In this document: positions 7,234 through 9,306 of the stretch, piece by piece
Layout of the letters: every line of letters begins with the position of its first letter
Numbering within the stretch: the first letter of the stretch is position 1
NCBI GenBank assembly: GCA_021156225.1
Contig: JAJNBN010000314.1
Location: 1-9,306 of the forward strand
Origin: Verrucomicrobiota bacterium
Lineage (GTDB): Bacteria > Verrucomicrobiota > Verrucomicrobiia > Limisphaerales > JAEYXS01
DNA length: 9,306 nt
Direction of reading: 5' to 3'
The notes under the pieces: generated by a model
Databases searched by the model: none
Told to the model about the DNA's origin: nothing
The model's input: the letters and a program-made list of their open reading frames with translations, nothing else
Position numbers and translations under genes: made by a program

Positions 7234-7354
7234 GAGACAAAACTCATCTTTTCTCATGCCTCCACCCTGCCAGCTCCTCGGTCCGTGCCTTATCCTTCCG
7301 CTCGCTAATAACACGTACAACTACACAAAATTTCAAATGGGACGTTTGCCCTCC

Positions 7355-7378
7355 TCCTTCTCCCTCACGGGAGAAGGA
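7355..7378. repeat. Perfect 10-bp hairpin element
   Basis: TCCTTCTCCC (7355-7364) and GGGAGAAGGA (7369-7378) pair perfectly around TCAC. A CCCTC before and a GAGGATGAGGG after continue the pyrimidine/purine asymmetry. No T-run follows on either strand, and the desaturase already has its own terminator. It looks like a common small intergenic palindromic repeat of bacterial chromosomes; I cannot count other copies from this window. Confidence 0.6.
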
Positions 7379-7408
7379 TTGAGGATGAGGGTGCCCCCCG
7401 ATGTCTCT

Positions 7409-7429
7409 CGATGTTCGATGTTGGATGTT
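7409..7429 (+). repeat. Three tandem heptamers, CGATGTT type
   Basis: CGATGTT, CGATGTT and GGATGTT follow one another, with one more GATGT at 7400-7404. It sits between the 10-bp hairpin and the desaturase terminator, in non-coding DNA. No function is apparent; strand slippage could explain it. Confidence 0.55.
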
Positions 7430-7433
7430 TCCC

Positions 7434-7480
7434 CAAGAAAACAAAAACGGCGCTGTTCCTCACGAAACAGCGCCGTTCCC
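7434..7480 (-). terminator. Rho-independent terminator of the desaturase gene
   Basis: Read on the minus strand, AACGGCGCTGTT pairs perfectly over 12 bp with AACAGCGCCGTT (plus-strand arms 7466-7477 and 7446-7457). The loop has 8 bases, and a T-rich tail follows (complement of the A-rich 7436-7447). It starts about 20 nt after the desaturase stop codon. It should insulate the desaturase from the repeat cluster and the sulfatases downstream. Confidence 0.9.
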
Positions 7481-7497
7481 TAAAATGTAATTGGCTC

Positions 7498-8541
7498 CTA
7501 CCGCTGGGCCGAAGTCCGCCGCGGATAGCCCACCAGCTTGCGCTTCTCCTCGTCCCACAGCCGGAACGTCAGGGACTTCATGCTGCTCCACAACGTGATC
7601 GGCTTCACCTGCTGGAAGAGCGGCTCCGCCTTATGGCACTTCTCCAGATAGTAGTTCGGGATGCGCGAGCTCAGATGATGGATGTGATGGAACCCGATGT
7701 TGCCGGAGAACCATTGCAGGATCTTCGGCAGTTTGTAGAAGGAACTGCCCTTCAGCGCCGCCGTCAGGAAATCCCAGTTCTCGCTGCGTTCCCAGTAAGT
7801 ATCTTCAAACTGGTGCTGCACGTAGAAGAGCCACACACCCGCGCTCGCCGCCACGCCCATCACGATCACCTGCAGGATGATGTAGGTCTTGAAACCCAGC
7901 CACAGGCTCATCGCCGTCATCATACCCACCAGTGCCAGATTCATCCACCACGCCGAACGCTTCTCCCGCGGGCTCGCCTTGGGATTCGGAAAGCGCTGAT
8001 GCACCATGAACAGGAACACCGGCACGATCGCGAACAGGATGAACGGATTGCGGTTCAGGCGATACAGGAAACGCTTGCCCGGCGAGGCGGCTTCAAATTC
8101 TTTCACCGTCATCGTCCACACGTCACCCACACTGCGGCGGTCCAGATCGCCATTCGTGGCGTGATGCACCGCATGCTCCCAGCGCCATTGCAGATAAGGC
8201 GTGAAAGTGATCATGCCCGTGATGAAGCCCACCACGTTATTGGCCGTGCGATTGGCAAAAAATGAACCGTGCCCGCAATCATGAAAGATAATGAAGGCGC
8301 GCACCACGAACCCGGCGGCCAGAATCGCCAACGGCACCGTATACCACCACGAGACGGTCACGGTGATGGACATCAACCACCACAGCGCGGCGAAAGGAAC
8401 GAGCGTATTGACCATCTGCCAGATGGCCCGGCCCAGGGACGGCTTCTCGTACTTGGCCACGATGGCTTTCCAAGCGGGAGTTGCGGCTGCTGGCGCGGCG
8501 GCTTTGCGGTCCTCAACGTGTGAGGCGGTGACATTGATCAT
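7498..8541 (-). CDS. Membrane fatty acid desaturase
   Basis: A 347-residue di-iron desaturase of the DesA/omega-6 type that would introduce a double bond into membrane acyl chains using oxygen. All three histidine boxes are present: HDCGH (87-91), HAVHH (123-127) and HHIHH (285-289). A VQHQFED motif (H243) typical of this family is also seen. Hydrophobic stretches at about 42-62, 66-84, 100-116, 166-181, 199-216 and 219-241 give the usual four or more membrane passes with the boxes on the cytosolic side. The ATG at 8541 gives MINVTASHVED and a normal length, with a weak AAAGAA purine run just upstream. A GTG 30 codons upstream is open but adds a segment without family features. The regiospecificity cannot be told. 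It has its own terminator and likely its own promoter, so it is probably monocistronic. Confidence 0.92.
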   Translation of the reverse strand: MINVTASHVEDRKAAAPAAATPAWKAIVAKYEKPSLGRAIWQMVNTLVPFAALWWLMSITVTVSWWYTVPLAILAAGFVVRAFIIFHDCGHGSFFANRTANNVVGFITGMITFTPYLQWRWEHAVHHATNGDLDRRSVGDVWTMTVKEFEAASPGKRFLYRLNRNPFILFAIVPVFLFMVHQRFPNPKASPREKRSAWWMNLALVGMMTAMSLWLGFKTYIILQVIVMGVAASAGVWLFYVQHQFEDTYWERSENWDFLTAALKGSSFYKLPKILQWFSGNIGFHHIHHLSSRIPNYYLEKCHKAEPLFQQVKPITLWSSMKSLTFRLWDEEKRKLVGYPRRTSAQR

Positions 8542-8547
8542 ATTTTC

Positions 8548-8567
8548 TTTTTGCAGACTGCCAAAAA
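8548..8567. promoter_or_regulatory. Near-perfect dyad over the desaturase ribosome binding region
   Basis: TTTTTGCAG (8548-8556) and CTGCCAAAAA (8558-8567) are inverted around a single A, apart from one extra C. The dyad ends 6 nt from the ATG at 8541 and covers the place where ribosomes bind. It may be an operator or an mRNA hairpin, perhaps for temperature- or lipid-responsive control; this is inference only. Confidence 0.3.
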
Positions 8568-8612
8568 ACTCACCGGACTTGCCATGAATCAAAAGTGAAT
8601 TTTCGACTGACA

Positions 8613-8641
8613 ACGATAGGGTACACCCCACGCGGATTCAA
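8613..8641 (-). promoter_or_regulatory. Candidate sigma-70-type promoter of the desaturase
   Basis: On the minus strand TTGAAT (8641-8636), a 17-bp spacer and TATCGT (8618-8613) each match the -35 and -10 consensus at four of six positions. This would give a leader of roughly 65 nt before the ATG at 8541. No better pair was seen nearby, but matches of this quality occur by chance. Confidence 0.35.
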
Positions 8642-8842
8642 CCTCCAAAATTCGTCAAAAATTGGACGGGACAAACCAGATTTGGCTAGTCCGCGGGGAA
8701 TTGACACCCGCTTCGTGAAGGTAAATTCAAAAGGCAGGTGTCAGTGGTGGAACAACTTAGACAGGAACGGTCTGAACCTCAGCAAGGCGTCCGGCCGATG
8801 CCCTGAGAGTCCGCTAGGGCAAATTAAGTAAAACTCCGTGAT
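8642..8842. other. Intergenic stretch without a convincing gene
   Basis: Together with 8542-8641 this makes about 300 bp between the desaturase and the next minus-strand gene. It holds a 7-bp inverted repeat, TGACACC (8702-8708) and GGTGTCA (8737-8743), and a short GCCCT/AGGGC stem (8800-8804, 8816-8820) without a T-run. A TTGACA at 8701 on the plus strand resembles a -35 box, but no gene follows it. The only open plus-strand frame (from a GTG at 8595) has no recognisable features. Confidence 0.5.
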
Positions 8843-9306
8843 TCAGCTAAAATCGCAAGGATACAGCCACATCCTGGCGAAGGCTAAAGTGGCCGCAATC
8901 GTCCGCGCATGCTCCGGCTCGACTGGCCAAATGAAACTGCCCAAATCTTCCCCGCCGCCACCCACTGAATTGCTGAAATCCCATTTTCTACCAGTAGGCT
9001 TATGAATGAGCGCGACCTGCTTGCTGTGTTGATACAGCAACCATTCATCCGCTTCGTAGCAAATACCCCGCAACAGCTTCTCCACCCTTTTAAAGCAGGT
9101 GCTGTTTGATTGGTCATCTATGATTTCGAATTGAAACAAGCCATCAAAAAGGAACGGCGGCTTGGCGGGAGCGATCGCCGCTGCCCACTCTCCGGAAGAG
9201 AGCATAAACAGGGCAATCGTGGTCTTTTCATTGACCACTTTTCCCACCACATAACCCGCCATAGCCCCCTTATGATAGTCAACTACATCATAGCCCAACC
9301 CCTCAT
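8843..9306 (-). CDS. Unrecognised protein, N-terminus outside window
   Basis: The frame is open from the stop (8843-8845) to the right edge, so the gene probably starts beyond the window. Internal start candidates are a TTG at 9298 and an ATG at 9262, the latter preceded at short distance by AAGGGGG. The visible 150 or so residues show an alternating start (YDVVDYHKGAMAGYVVGKVV), aromatic-rich segments (DEWLLYQHS, GRKWDFSNS, SFIWPVEP), a glycine run (SVGGGGEDLG) and an end with helical character. There is no signal peptide, no obvious membrane helix and no motif I recognise. No neighbour suggests a role; the gene is on the same strand as the desaturase but separated by about 300 bp. Real coding is likely given the length and normal composition, but this is not proven. 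Confidence 0.55.
   Translation of the reverse strand, partial: EGLGYDVVDYHKGAMAGYVVGKVVNEKTTIALFMLSSGEWAAAIAPAKPPFLFDGLFQFEIIDDQSNSTCFKRVEKLLRGICYEADEWLLYQHSKQVALIHKPTGRKWDFSNSVGGGGEDLGSFIWPVEPEHARTIAATLAFARMWLYPCDFS

Larger units (their letters stand above)
7024..7271. repeat. Mosaic repeat cluster: two 43-bp cores and three CATG boxes
   Basis: On the plus strand the 43-bp core reads CCGTTAG, 27 variable bases, GAGACAAAA. It occurs at 7056-7098 and 7200-7242, exactly 144 bp apart, with no gaps. A box with CATG, then CCAC and TGCC occurs at 7024-7040 (short form), 7158-7184 and 7245-7271. The two 27-bp forms agree at 23 positions. A box ends 15 bp before each core, and the third box follows the second core by 2 bp. 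The stretch lies between the desaturase and sulfatase A, upstream of the latter. It contains no transposase gene. It resembles dispersed intergenic repeats of large bacterial genomes rather than CRISPR, since there are only two copies and no spacer-repeat alternation. Confidence 0.8.

Noticed and set aside
7024..7271. CRISPR or TIGR-like guide array
   Set aside because: There are only two core copies and the variable parts are tandem 9-mers inside the core, not unique spacers between repeats. No cas or tas-like gene is present.
7255..7275. Sigma-54 promoter on the minus strand (TGGCAG, then GC 10 bp after GG)
   Set aside because: The spacing fits, but the -12 half reads GGCAT rather than TTGCA, and the same box in the other repeat copies lacks the GC. 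It is part of the repeat, probably by chance.
8701..8743. Insertion-sequence end or attachment site (TGACACC/GGTGTCA)
   Set aside because: The arms are only 7 bp, with no direct repeat at the borders and no transposase or integrase remnant nearby.
8702..8820. TPP or similar riboswitch (CTGAGA-like motif near 8803)
   Set aside because: The conserved segments are not in the right order, the closing stems are missing, and no thiamine or related gene follows.
8595..8831. Plus-strand open frame of 78 codons from a GTG
   Set aside because: It has no ribosome binding site, no recognisable motif and unremarkable composition, and it overlaps the likely desaturase promoter.

Overview
The window (about 57% GC by eye) looks like chromosomal DNA from a free-living, polysaccharide-degrading bacterium. 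It is most likely a member of the Verrucomicrobiota of the Pedosphaera/Limisphaerales kind. Two different secreted-type sulfatases side by side, a stand-alone STN-domain exported protein and GC-rich intergenic repeat clusters suggest this. It is an inference from gene content; no rRNA or other phylogenetic marker is present.

Layout, left to right. (1) 1-1217, plus: C-terminal part of a pyruvate carboxylase, entering from the left edge and ending in a strong hairpin terminator. (2) 1278-2786, minus: a PAS-AAA+-Fis sigma-54 activator that converges on the carboxylase gene. (3) 2912-3604, minus: an exported protein with one STN domain and a Pro/Gly-rich tail, 125 bp upstream of the activator. 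(4) 3843-5215 and 5266-6939, minus: two sulfatase genes, probably one transcript. The upstream one (A) is an intact arylsulfatase with signal peptide. The downstream one (B) is sulfamidase-like, and its well-placed ATG and ribosome binding site are out of frame with the rest by one base. (5) 6940-7497: a 558-bp gene-free stretch holding a mosaic repeat cluster, a perfect 10-bp hairpin element, a short heptamer repeat and the desaturase terminator. (6) 7498-8541, minus: a membrane fatty-acid desaturase with all three histidine boxes. (7) 8542-8842: about 300 bp without a convincing gene, holding the likely desaturase promoter. (8) 8843-9306, minus: an unrecognised protein running off the right edge.

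How the genes fit together. The sulfatases probably remove sulfate esters or N-sulfate from polysaccharides outside the cytoplasm. No maturase (FGE or anSME) is visible here, so formylglycine formation must be supplied from elsewhere. Carboxylase, activator and desaturase look like independent housekeeping or regulatory genes.

The most unusual signal is the repeat cluster at 7024-7271. Two copies of a 43-bp core, exactly 144 bp apart, share their flanks. Each encloses three 9-bp units. In the units of one copy the variable four bases read CCGG, and in the other TATA, changed in concert. I know of no named element with this design. No complete new multi-gene system (defence, CRISPR, biosynthetic) is visible.
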